Assembly (NCBI RefSeq): GCF_024124375.1
Contig: NZ_JAMXRZ010000045.1
Span: 1 to 32,220 of the forward strand
Origin: Klenkia sp. PcliD-1-E
Lineage (GTDB): Bacteria > Actinomycetota > Actinomycetes > Mycobacteriales > Geodermatophilaceae
Direction: 5' to 3'
Length of the DNA stretch: 32,220 bases
In this document: piece by piece, positions 15,862 to 23,364 of the stretch
How positions within the stretch are numbered: position 1 is the first letter of the stretch
Layout: each line of letters starts with the position of its first letter
Notes under the pieces: generated by a model
The model's database searches: none
What the model was told of the DNA's origin: nothing
Seen by the model: the letters and a program-made list of their open reading frames with translations, nothing else
Position numbers and translations under genes: made by a program

Positions 15862-16631
15862 GAGTGGCCCTCGCGCAGCGCGTGCGAGACCTCGCCGGCG
15901 AGCGCGGCGAACTCGGGGGTGAACCGGAGGTCCGGCGTCCGGTCGGGGCCGAAGGGCACCTCGAAGGACTGCACGATGTGGCCCGGCCGGCCGCTCATCA
16001 CCAGCACCCGGGTCGACATGTAGACCGCCTCGGACACCGAGTGCGTGATGAACAGCGCGCCGAAGCCCTTGGCCACGAACAGCCGGATGAGCTCGTCGTT
16101 GAGGCGCTCGCGGGTGATCTCGTCCAGCGCGCCGAAGGGCTCGTCGAAGAGGAACAGGTCGGGGTCCAGGGTCAGCGAGCGGGCCAGCGAGGCGCGCATC
16201 TTCATCCCGCCGGACAGCGCCCGCGGCAGCTTCTTCTCGTGCCCGCGCAGGCCGACCAGCTCGATGGCGTCCATCGCCGCCTGGTTGGTGGCGGTCGCGC
16301 TCATGCCGTGCAGCTCGGCGAGCAGCTCGACGTTCTTCTTCACGCTGCGCCAGGGCAGCAGGGTGGCGTCCTGGAAGACGTAGCCGATGCGCTGGGCGTC
16401 GACCCGGGCGGTGCCGGCGCTGGCGGCGTCCAGGCCCGAGGCGATGCGCAGCAGGGTGGACTTGCCGCAGCCCGAGGGCCCGACGACGGTGACGAACTCG
16501 CCGCGGTCGATGGTCAGGTCGACGCCCTCGAGCGCGACGGTGCCGTCGGGGAACTGGCGGGCGACGTCGGTGAACTCCAGGACCCGGGTCCCGGTGGCCA
16601 GCGACGGGGCGGCGGGCGCGGGAGCGCTCAC
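15858..16631 (-). CDS. ABC transporter ATP-binding protein, NitT/TauT (SsuB) family
   Basis: A 257-residue ABC ATPase. Walker A is GPSGCGKST (51-59), the Q-loop is YVFQDATLLPW, the signature is LSGGM (139-143), Walker B is LFLFDEP (about 159-165), and the switch His lies in FITHSVSEA. It energises the adjacent importer. An in-frame GTG at 16637 overlaps GGAGG (16641-16637) and cannot use it. GTG at 16631 lies five bases after that site, so 16631 is chosen. It is the first gene of the transporter operon, behind a 141-base gap that contains a hairpin and a 12-bp palindrome. Confidence 0.93.
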   Translation of the reverse strand: MSAPAPAAPSLATGTRVLEFTDVARQFPDGTVALEGVDLTIDRGEFVTVVGPSGCGKSTLLRIASGLDAASAGTARVDAQRIGYVFQDATLLPWRSVKKNVELLAELHGMSATATNQAAMDAIELVGLRGHEKKLPRALSGGMKMRASLARSLTLDPDLFLFDEPFGALDEITRERLNDELIRLFVAKGFGALFITHSVSEAVYMSTRVLVMSGRPGHIVQSFEVPFGPDRTPDLRFTPEFAALAGEVSHALREGHS

Positions 16632-16669
16632 GGTCACCTCCGGTGCGTCTGCGGGGGTCCGGCCCGGGT

Positions 16670-16681
16670 GGGACCGGTCCC
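16670..16681. promoter_or_regulatory. 12-bp perfect palindrome upstream of the ABC operon
   Basis: GGGACCGGTCCC is a perfect dyad about 40 bases before the ATPase start. It is a candidate operator for the transporter operon. GC-rich palindromes arise by chance at this composition, so support is weak. Confidence 0.3.
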
Positions 16682-16707
16682 GTCGCCCGGCGGCTCACCG
16701 GGCGACG
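16681..16707 (-). terminator. Hairpin between deaminase-like and transporter genes
   Basis: CGTCGCCCGG (16681-16690) pairs perfectly with CCGGGCGACG (16698-16707) around a 7-base loop. It lies about 66 bases past the stop of the cytosine-deaminase-like gene and before the ATPase gene. It could end the upstream transcript or attenuate read-through. No T-tract follows. Confidence 0.4.
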
Positions 16708-16772
16708 CAGTCACGATGGGCGCGGACTGTTTCGCCTGCGTGTGCCATCGGTGAACGCAGCCGACCGGTTCA

Positions 16773-18008
16773 TCACGACTGGGCCACGGCCCTCCCCCGG
16801 AACTCCCGCTGCACCTGCGTGCTCGCGACCACCCGGCCGCGGGAGACCACGACCCGGTCGGTGCCGGCGCCGGCGACCGCGGCGTCCAGGCTCTCGGCCC
16901 GGACGGCGAGGAACTCGGCCACCGACCCGACCGTCGCCCCGGGCACCGGCAGGCCCATGCAGCGCCGCGCGCCGGCGCTGACGGCGTCCCACGCCTCGCG
17001 GGTGGACAGGTGCCCGGAGGTGACCAGCAGGGACGCCGCCTCGCAGGCGTCGGCCCGGCCCATCGGGTTGAACGGGTCGCGCAGGTTGTCCCCGCCGGCG
17101 CCGAGCACGGCCCCGGCGTCCAGCAGCGCCCGGACGGCGGTCAGCCCGCGGGGCGTGGCGACGGTGGACCCGCGTCCCTGCAGGTAGAGGTTGGTCTGCG
17201 GCAGGGCGACGACGCCGACGCCGGCTGCGGCGACCTCGGCGGCGGTGGCCCGGGCGACCTCCAGGGGGTGCACGCCCAGGGAGACGCAGTGGCTGGCGGT
17301 GGCGCCGTGGCCGAACCCGGTGGCCCGCACCCGCTGCGCCAGGTGCAGCAGACCCTGGGCGGTGGGGTCCAGCGTCTCGTCGGTGTGCAGGTCCAGCGGG
17401 AGCCCGCGGCGCTGCGCGGCGCCGAAGGAGAGGTCCAGGCCGGCCGTGCGGTCGGGCCACATGTGCGGGGCGCCGCCGACCAGGTCGATGCCCAGCTCGC
17501 AGGCCTCCTCCAGCAGCCGGGCGTTGGTCTCGGCCTCCCCCGGTGACCACGGGGCGCTGCACAGCGCCACGACCTGGACGTCGACCAGGCCGGCGAGGGC
17601 GTCGCGGACCTGCAGCAGCGCCCGGACGTGCCGCAACCCGGTGTGCGCCCCCAGGTCGGCGTGCGTGCGGATCGCGGTGGTGCCGTTCGCCAGGTACTCG
17701 TGCGCGGCGCGGGTGGCCCGCTCGACCAAGTCCTCGTGGGTGAACCCCGCGGAGATGGCCCGGATCGCCTCGATGGCCCCGGCCAGGTCGCCGGTGCGGT
17801 TGGGTGCGCGGTGGCTGGTCAGCGCCTTGTCCAGGTGGGCGTGCGGCTCGGCGGGGGCGGGCAGCAGGTGCCACCCGGCCAGGTCCAGCACCTCGTCGTC
17901 CGGCCCGGGGGTCAGCGCCGGGGCGACCTGGGCGACCAGGCCGTCGGCGCAGCGCACGTCGACGACGTCGCCGTCCAGGGTGGTGACCGAGCGCAGCAGC
18001 AGGCTCAC
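16773..18008 (-). CDS. Cytosine deaminase-like amidohydrolase
   Basis: A 411-residue amidohydrolase of the CodA/TRZ-like group with an intact site: H56 and H58 with D60-K61 (EPHAHLDKA), H208 and catalytic-type E211 (DLHTDETLD), H240 (ASHCVSLG) and D307 (GGDNLRDPFNPMG). Known members deaminate cytosine, isoguanine, creatinine or triazine-type rings and open cyclic ureides. The GTG start overlaps the MetF-like stop by four bases, making it third in a coupled trio with the reductase and the folate-type protein. A gap with a hairpin separates it from the transporter genes. Deamination of a demethylated heterocycle is a reasonable guess. Confidence 0.9.
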   Translation of the reverse strand: MSLLLRSVTTLDGDVVDVRCADGLVAQVAPALTPGPDDEVLDLAGWHLLPAPAEPHAHLDKALTSHRAPNRTGDLAGAIEAIRAISAGFTHEDLVERATRAAHEYLANGTTAIRTHADLGAHTGLRHVRALLQVRDALAGLVDVQVVALCSAPWSPGEAETNARLLEEACELGIDLVGGAPHMWPDRTAGLDLSFGAAQRRGLPLDLHTDETLDPTAQGLLHLAQRVRATGFGHGATASHCVSLGVHPLEVARATAAEVAAAGVGVVALPQTNLYLQGRGSTVATPRGLTAVRALLDAGAVLGAGGDNLRDPFNPMGRADACEAASLLVTSGHLSTREAWDAVSAGARRCMGLPVPGATVGSVAEFLAVRAESLDAAVAGAGTDRVVVSRGRVVASTQVQREFRGRAVAQS

Positions 18009-19003
18009 GACAGTTCTCTCCCGATCTCCGCCAAAGCCGCGGCGGTGGAGGGTTCGGTGCCGGGTGCGGCCACCCCGGACAGGTCGACCCCGCGCACCCC
18101 GGGGACGGCGAGGTAGGCCTGCGCCAGCGCGACGGCCGCGGCGATCCCGGCCCGGCGGGGGTCGCGGGCGGACTCGATGCCGGCCAGGTAGCCCCCGGGC
18201 AGCCGCAGACCGGTGAACCGGCGCAGCTGCGCGACCGAGCCAGGGTCGGTGGCCACCGCGACGCAGGCGACGAACGGCACGTCGGCCCCGGCGTCGGTGG
18301 CCGCGGCGACGAAGTCGGCCAGCTCGGCCGGGCCGCCGGCGTGGTCGACGAAGCAGACCTCGGCGCCGGCCCGCACCTTCTCCACCAGCCGGTGCGGGCG
18401 CCGGTCGGCGGGCGGGCCGTGCGGGGTCTCCCCCACCGAGACCAGCAGCCCGGCGGCGCGGGCGCCGGCGGCCAGCTGCGTGGAGTCCAGGTCGAACACC
18501 GGCTGGGCGTCGGGCCGGTCCCCCGTGGCGGTGTGGTCGCCGGTGACGCAGTGCACGGCGCCCACACCGAGGTCGGCCAGCGCGGCCAGCTCGCCCTCCA
18601 GCGCGACGCGGTTGCGGTCCCGGCAGTTCAGCCCCTGCCAGACCGGGACGCCGCGGGCCTGCACCAGCGCGGCGCGGTAGGCCGGCGGGAACTGCACCCG
18701 GGCAGCGGCGTGGTCGCCGAGCAGGACGGCGTCCACCCGGCCGGCGACGAGGTCGGCGCAGCGCTCGAGCGACCCGCGGGACAGCGCGACGGCCGGCAGG
18801 TCGGCCACCACCACCGGCCGCTGCCGCATGAGCGCGAGCAGCCGGGGCTCGCCCCCGGCGCGGGTCACCGGCTCGCCCGGCCAGCGCACGGTGGGCAGGG
18901 GCAGGAAGGCACACGGGTCGGGGGCGACCTCGCAGCTGCCGTCCTCGGCGACCCCGCCGCACGGCCCGTAGGTCATCGCCTTGGGGCAGGCGGGTGCGCT
19001 CAC
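18005..19003 (-). CDS. Methylenetetrahydrofolate reductase-like protein with N-terminal MTHFR_C/MetV-type Cys motif
   Basis: 332 residues in two parts. Residues 6-31 hold a four-Cys segment (C6, C15, C24, C31; CPKAMTYGPCGG then CEV) typical of the MTHFR_C/MetV zinc-type domain of acetogens and some actinobacteria. The rest is a MetF-like TIM barrel, with NCRDRNRVALEGEL (126-139), the CVTGDH loop (152-157) and FDLDSTQL (170-177). Where MetF has its catalytic Glu in an AELTPP-like motif, this protein seems to read VADLPA (D68). It probably handles a folate C1 unit, for example methyl or methylene carbon released from the substrate. Both ends overlap neighbours by four bases. True MTHFR activity is uncertain. 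Confidence 0.8.
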   Translation of the reverse strand: MSAPACPKAMTYGPCGGVAEDGSCEVAPDPCAFLPLPTVRWPGEPVTRAGGEPRLLALMRQRPVVVADLPAVALSRGSLERCADLVAGRVDAVLLGDHAAARVQFPPAYRAALVQARGVPVWQGLNCRDRNRVALEGELAALADLGVGAVHCVTGDHTATGDRPDAQPVFDLDSTQLAAGARAAGLLVSVGETPHGPPADRRPHRLVEKVRAGAEVCFVDHAGGPAELADFVAAATDAGADVPFVACVAVATDPGSVAQLRRFTGLRLPGGYLAGIESARDPRRAGIAAAVALAQAYLAVPGVRGVDLSGVAAPGTEPSTAAALAEIGRELS

Positions 19004-19953
19004 AGGTCGAGCACGAGGCGTGGGCCGGCGGCACGGGAGACGCAGACCATCATCACGGTGCCGTCGGCCTGCTCCCCGGGGCTGAGCACGGAGTCCCGGT
19101 GCTCCACCTCGCCCTCCAGGACGGGGGTCTCGCAGGTGCCGCAGGTGCCCACCCGGCACGAGCTCAGCACGTCCACCCCGGCCCCGGCGACGGCGGCCAG
19201 CACCGACTGGCCGGGCTCGACGACGACGGTGCCGCCGGTGAGCGCCAGCTCGACCTCGAACGGGTCCGGCCAGACCGGGGCGCCGAACTCCTTGGCCTCG
19301 AACCGCTCCACGTGCAGCGTGCCCGCCCAGCCCTCGGCGGCGGACTCCAGGGCGTCGAGCAGCTTCGCCGGGCCGCAGGCGAAGACCGCGGTGTCGGCGT
19401 CGACGTCGAGCGCGGCGACGTCGAGCCGGTCGCCCTCGTCGCCGACGTGCAGCCGCACCCGCCCGGGGTGGGCGGCCAGCAGCTCCGCGGCGAAGGCCAT
19501 CCGGGCCCGGGAGCGCCCGGCGTACTCCAGCGTCCAGTCCGCGCCGGCCGCGTCCGCAGCGGCGAGCATCGCGCGCAGCGGCGTGATGCCGATGCCGCCG
19601 GCGACGAAGAGGTAGCGGGTGCCCGGGGTGACCTCGAACGGGAAGTGGTTGCGCGGCCCGCGCACCCGCAGCCGCTGGCCGACCTCGACGTCGTCGTGCA
19701 GCGCCCGGGAGCCCCCGCCGTCGGCCTCGCGCAGCACCGCGACCCGCCAGGTGGCGCGGTCGGCGACGTCCCCGCACAGCGAGTACTGCCGCTCCAGCCC
19801 GGGCCGCACCACCAGGTCCAGGTGCGATCCGGGCGTCCAGGCGGGCAGGTCGCGGCCGTTGTGCGACACCAGGTCCAGGGCCAGCACGCCGTCGGCGAGC
19901 GGCGTGCGGCCGGCGACCACGAGGTCGCGTTCGACGTCGGAGAAGAAGCTCAC
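19000..19953 (-). CDS. Phthalate dioxygenase reductase-type ferredoxin-flavin oxidoreductase
   Basis: About 317 residues in the PDR/VanB order. First comes a flavin domain with RQYSLCGD, then an NAD domain with FVAGGIGITPLRAM and FACGPAKLLDAL. A C-terminal plant-type [2Fe-2S] domain follows, with SCRVGTCGTC and a distal Cys in MMVCVSRA. It passes electrons from NAD(P)H to a Rieske oxygenase; the only oxygenase visible is at 8394-9476, in the opposite operon. GTG at 19953 is preceded by AGGA with seven bases spacing and is preferred; GTG at 19968 adds five residues. It is first in the leftward trio and its stop overlaps the MetF-like start. Confidence 0.92.
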   Translation of the reverse strand: MSFFSDVERDLVVAGRTPLADGVLALDLVSHNGRDLPAWTPGSHLDLVVRPGLERQYSLCGDVADRATWRVAVLREADGGGSRALHDDVEVGQRLRVRGPRNHFPFEVTPGTRYLFVAGGIGITPLRAMLAAADAAGADWTLEYAGRSRARMAFAAELLAAHPGRVRLHVGDEGDRLDVAALDVDADTAVFACGPAKLLDALESAAEGWAGTLHVERFEAKEFGAPVWPDPFEVELALTGGTVVVEPGQSVLAAVAGAGVDVLSSCRVGTCGTCETPVLEGEVEHRDSVLSPGEQADGTVMMVCVSRAAGPRLVLDL

Positions 19954-20002
19954 CGGCCGATCCTGCACACCCGCACCGCCCCGGGTGCAGATGACGCAGA
20001 AG

Positions 20003-20020
20003 GGTCACACGGATGTAACC
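20003..20020. promoter_or_regulatory. Candidate operator in the divergent reductase/oxidase promoter
   Basis: GGTCACA and TGTAACC form an inverted repeat with one mismatch around a 4-base centre. It lies in the roughly 75-90 base gap between the divergent reductase and FAD-oxidase genes, the most AT-rich stretch nearby. One bound regulator could control both directions. The regulator family is not assigned. Confidence 0.4.
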
Positions 20021-20042
20021 GCCGTCCGGGCACCATCGGGCC

Positions 20043-21377
20043 GTGACGACGACGGCCGCCCCTCCCGCCCTGTCCGCGCTCGAGGCAGAGCTGACCGACC
20101 TGCTCGGCCAGCGCAACGTCAGCAGCGAGCTGCGGGTGCGCGAACGCGTGTCGGTCGACGGCGCCCGGATGAGCCCGATCATCAGCGAGCTGCTGCCCCT
20201 CGGCGTCGCCGACCTGGTCGCCTTCCCCACCACCGCCGAGCTGGCCGGCCAGGCCGTGGCCGCCGCCGTCCGGCTGGGCGTGCCGGTCACCCCGCGCGGC
20301 AAGGGCACCGGCAACTACGGCCAGGGCATCCCCATGGCCGGCGGCCTGGTGCTCGACCTGTCCCGGGCCCGCGCCGTCGTCGAGGTGACCGACGGCCTGC
20401 TCACCGCCGAGGCGGGGACGCCGATGGTGACCTGCGAGCGCGCCGCGCAGGCGACGGGCCAGCAGCTGTGGATGTACCCCTCGACGGTGCAGAGCTCCCT
20501 CGGCGGGTTCCTCGCCGGCGGGTCGGGCGGCACCGGCAGCATCGTGCACGGCACCAACGACGCCGGGTTCGTCGCGGCGCTGGACGTGGTGCACGCCGAC
20601 GGCTCCGGCGAGCTGGTGCACGTCGAGGGCGAGGAGGCCCAGGCCTACGTGCACAACTACGGGACGGCGGGGATCATCGTCCGCGCCACCGTGCGGCTGG
20701 AGCCGCTGCAGGAGTGGGTCGGCTTCTACGCCAGCTGCCCGGACTTCCGCACCGCGCAGGCGGCGATGGTGGCGCTGGGGAGGCTCGAGCCGACCCCGCG
20801 GCTGGTGTCGGCCGACACCCCGGAGATCACCGCCGCGCTGCCGGAGGATCCGGCGTTCCCGGCCGGGCGGGCCAGCGTGCGGGGCATCCTCGAGGCCTCC
20901 ACCGTCGAGGCTGCGCGCGCGGTGGTCGAGGCGACCGGCGGGCGGGTCGAGGACGTCCGCGAGGGCCCGCAGGTGCCGCTCTCGCTGAGCGTGCTCAGCT
21001 ACAACCACCCCATCGAGTGGCTGCAGAAGAGCGCGCCGGGCGTGTACTTCCACCTCGAGGTGGGCGGCCAGGCCCTGGTGGACCGGGTGGACGAGGTGCA
21101 CCAGGTGTTCGAGGGCGCACTGCTGCACAACGAGGTCGGGCACTCCGGGCCGATCGGCATGCTCGCCGGGGTCTACCGCAGCCCCGAGCAGGTGCGCGAG
21201 GGCATCGCGGCGCTGGAGGCCCTCGGCGTCGGCGTGCACGACCCGCACCAGTGGAACGTGGACTTCCAGCTCCAGCGCACGGTCGAGACCGCCCGCCGCA
21301 CCGACCCCCGCGGCCTGCTCAACCCCGGCAAGCTCAACCCCGACTACGGCGGCCCGGTCAAGGGCGCCCTGCGGTGA
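20043..21377 (+). CDS. FAD-linked oxidase (PCMH-type FAD-binding domain)
   Basis: A 444-residue VAO/PCMH-family flavoprotein. The FAD-binding domain shows PRGKGTGNYGQGIPMAGGLVLDL-type content near residues 80-105 and GGFLAGGSGGTGSIVHG near 160-175. The C-terminus ends with the family signature DPRGLLNPGKL. Substrates in the family include 2-hydroxyacids, alcohols and amines. It is divergent from the reductase gene across a candidate operator, so it may belong to the same regulon. GTG at 20043 follows CACCAT by six bases, hinting at a leaderless start. Its stop overlaps the PdxH-like start (GTGA). Confidence 0.88.
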   Translation: MTTTAAPPALSALEAELTDLLGQRNVSSELRVRERVSVDGARMSPIISELLPLGVADLVAFPTTAELAGQAVAAAVRLGVPVTPRGKGTGNYGQGIPMAGGLVLDLSRARAVVEVTDGLLTAEAGTPMVTCERAAQATGQQLWMYPSTVQSSLGGFLAGGSGGTGSIVHGTNDAGFVAALDVVHADGSGELVHVEGEEAQAYVHNYGTAGIIVRATVRLEPLQEWVGFYASCPDFRTAQAAMVALGRLEPTPRLVSADTPEITAALPEDPAFPAGRASVRGILEASTVEAARAVVEATGGRVEDVREGPQVPLSLSVLSYNHPIEWLQKSAPGVYFHLEVGGQALVDRVDEVHQVFEGALLHNEVGHSGPIGMLAGVYRSPEQVREGIAALEALGVGVHDPHQWNVDFQLQRTVETARRTDPRGLLNPGKLNPDYGGPVKGALR

Positions 21378-21964
21378 TCGACCTGCAGGGCGACGCCGAC
21401 CCCGGCGACGACCCCTGGGTCCTGGTGGAGGACTGGCTGCCCGCCGACGACGACCCCGACCGGCCGCAGGCGGTGCTGGCCACCGTCGGCACCGACGGCT
21501 GCCCGAACGCGCGCACCGTGCTGGTCAGCGCGGTCGACCGGTCGGGGTTCGCCGTCCACACGCACCGGGACAGCCGCAAGGTCGCCGAGCTGGCCGCCGT
21601 CCCCCGGGCCGCGATGGTGGTGACCTGGCCCGGCTTCACCCGTCAGCTGGTGGTGCGCGGGGACGTCGTCGCCGACGCCGCGGACTCGGCTGCGCGGGTG
21701 TGGTCGGCGCGGTCGGAGCACCTGCGCCGGCTGGCGTGGCTGAACGACGACGTGCTGGCCGGGCGTGACCGGGCCGGCCGGGTCGCGGGCTGGGCCGCCG
21801 ACGTCCCCGTGCAGGCCGGGTCGGCACCGGCGCCGTCGTGGACGGGGTTCCGGGTGATGCCGCAGGAGCTGACCTTCTGGGCCGGCGGGGCGGACACCGC
21901 GAGCCGGCGCCTGCAGTACCGGCGCGTCGGCGAGGGGTGGACCCGCCGCTGGCTGGCGGGCTGA
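21374..21964 (+). CDS. Pyridoxamine 5'-phosphate oxidase-like FMN-binding protein
   Basis: A 196-residue split-barrel flavoprotein of the PNPOx family. Key segments are ARTVLVSAVD then GFAVHTHRDSRKVAEL (FMN contacts), AAMVVTWPGFTRQLVVRG, and a C-terminal RRLQYRR..W..RWL match to the PdxH C-terminal dimerisation region. It is slightly shorter than standard PdxH (about 210-220), and its N-terminus lacks the usual start, so it may be a PdxH-like paralogue rather than the housekeeping enzyme. The GTG overlaps the FAD-oxidase stop by four bases. The pairing suggests a joint role; a PLP- or flavin-linked step is speculation. Confidence 0.8.
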   Translation: MIDLQGDADPGDDPWVLVEDWLPADDDPDRPQAVLATVGTDGCPNARTVLVSAVDRSGFAVHTHRDSRKVAELAAVPRAAMVVTWPGFTRQLVVRGDVVADAADSAARVWSARSEHLRRLAWLNDDVLAGRDRAGRVAGWAADVPVQAGSAPAPSWTGFRVMPQELTFWAGGADTASRRLQYRRVGEGWTRRWLAG

Positions 21965-21982
21965 CCCGGTCGGCGCAACCCG

Positions 21983-21988
21983 TAGCGT
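21983..21988 (+). promoter_or_regulatory. Candidate leaderless -10 element (TAGCGT)
   Basis: TAGCGT ends seven bases before the carboxylesterase GTG, and there is no ribosome-binding site. The same hexamer with eight-base spacing precedes the creatininase-like and LRR genes. Confidence 0.4.
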
Positions 21989-21995
21989 CGCGGCG

Positions 21996-23306
21996 GTGCA
22001 GACCGACGAGCTGGTGACGGTCGAGACCGGGGCCGGGGTGTTCCGGGCCCTCCGGGAGGGCGACCTGGTCCGGGCGACCGGCATCCGGTACGCCCGCGCC
22101 GAGCGGTTCCGGGCCCCGGTCGCCGAGCCGGTGCCCCACGAGCCGGTCGACGCCACCCGCCTCGCACCGGCCTGCCCGCAGAACCCCACCCCGCTGCTGG
22201 ACGACCTGCTCGTCGACCCGATGGGCGAGCTGGTGGTGGACGAGGACTGCCTGCGGCTGTCGGTCACCGCACCCCTCGACGCGCACGGGGCACCGGTCAT
22301 GGTGTTCCTGCACGGCGGGTCCTACCGCGCCGGCGCCGGGGACTCCCCCGTGTTCGACCCGCGGCCGCTGGTCCGGGAGCAGGGCGTGGTGCTGGTCGCG
22401 GTCACCTACCGGCTGGGCCTGCTCGGCTACCTGGGTGGCAGCCCGCGGCAGGCCAACCTCGGCCTGCTCGACCAGCTGGCGGCGCTGCGCTGGGTGCAGC
22501 GGGCGGTCGCCGGGTTCGGCGGCGACCCCGCGACCGTCACCGTCTTCGGCCACTCCGCCGGCGGGGACGCCGTTGCCCACCTGATGGCCGCGGACGGCGC
22601 CCGCGGCCTGTTCCGGCGGGCGGTCGTGCAGAGCGCGCCGCTGGGCATCAGCCGTGGGCGGGCCCGGATGTCGGCGGCCATGGACGCCGCCGCCGGCGAC
22701 CTCGACGCCGGCACCCCGCTGGAGGAGCTGCTGGCCGCAGAGACCCGGGTGGAGGCCGCCGCCGCGCCGTTCGGGCTGGTCGCCGCCATGCCGTTCGGCA
22801 CCCGGTACGGCCACCCGCCGCTGCCGGCCGAGGACGACGTCGAGGACGCGTGGGCGGCCGCGGCGCCGCGCGTGGACCTGCTGGTCGGCAGCACCGCCCG
22901 CGAGGTGGCGCTGTTCCTGCCGGGCCTGCCGGAGCGGTTCGCCGTCGTCCGCCGGGTGCCGGTGCTCACCCGGGCCGCGGTCGCGCTGGCCAGCTGGGTG
23001 GTCTACGGCCGGGCGGTCCGGTCGCTGGCCCGGCGGCACGCACGGGCCGGCGGCCGGGCGGCGACCTACCGGCTGGACTGGGGTGCACCCGGGTCGCCGC
23101 TGCGGGCCGCGCACTGCACCGACCTGCCCCTGCTGTTCGGCTCGGCGACGGCCTGGCGGGGTGCGCCGCTGCTGGCCGGCGTGCCCTGGACCGAGGTCGA
23201 GCAACGGGGTGCGCAGCTGCGGGCGCTGTGGGCCGGGTTCGCGCGCACCGGCACCGTGCCGCAGGTCGACGTGCCCGGCTTCATCCGCACCCGCCGGTTG
23301 CGGTGA
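21996..23306 (+). CDS. Carboxylesterase (type B family)
   Basis: A 436-residue alpha/beta hydrolase of the carboxylesterase type B family. The oxyanion motif is HGGSY (106-110), the nucleophile elbow is GHSAGGD (S187), and EDCLRLSV near residue 83 is characteristic. It is shorter than typical type B enzymes (about 500), mainly in the middle and C-terminal part. The catalytic His is probably in RAAHCTDLPLLF. A GTG start close behind TAGCGT suggests a leaderless transcript. No signal peptide is seen, so it is cytoplasmic. The substrate is unknown, and a link to the catabolic island is not established. Confidence 0.9.
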   Translation: MQTDELVTVETGAGVFRALREGDLVRATGIRYARAERFRAPVAEPVPHEPVDATRLAPACPQNPTPLLDDLLVDPMGELVVDEDCLRLSVTAPLDAHGAPVMVFLHGGSYRAGAGDSPVFDPRPLVREQGVVLVAVTYRLGLLGYLGGSPRQANLGLLDQLAALRWVQRAVAGFGGDPATVTVFGHSAGGDAVAHLMAADGARGLFRRAVVQSAPLGISRGRARMSAAMDAAAGDLDAGTPLEELLAAETRVEAAAAPFGLVAAMPFGTRYGHPPLPAEDDVEDAWAAAAPRVDLLVGSTAREVALFLPGLPERFAVVRRVPVLTRAAVALASWVVYGRAVRSLARRHARAGGRAATYRLDWGAPGSPLRAAHCTDLPLLFGSATAWRGAPLLAGVPWTEVEQRGAQLRALWAGFARTGTVPQVDVPGFIRTRRLR

Positions 23307-23364
23307 CCGTGCACCTCCCCGAGGGTTGAACGCGCAACCACATCCACGACCCCGGGAGGTCCGC

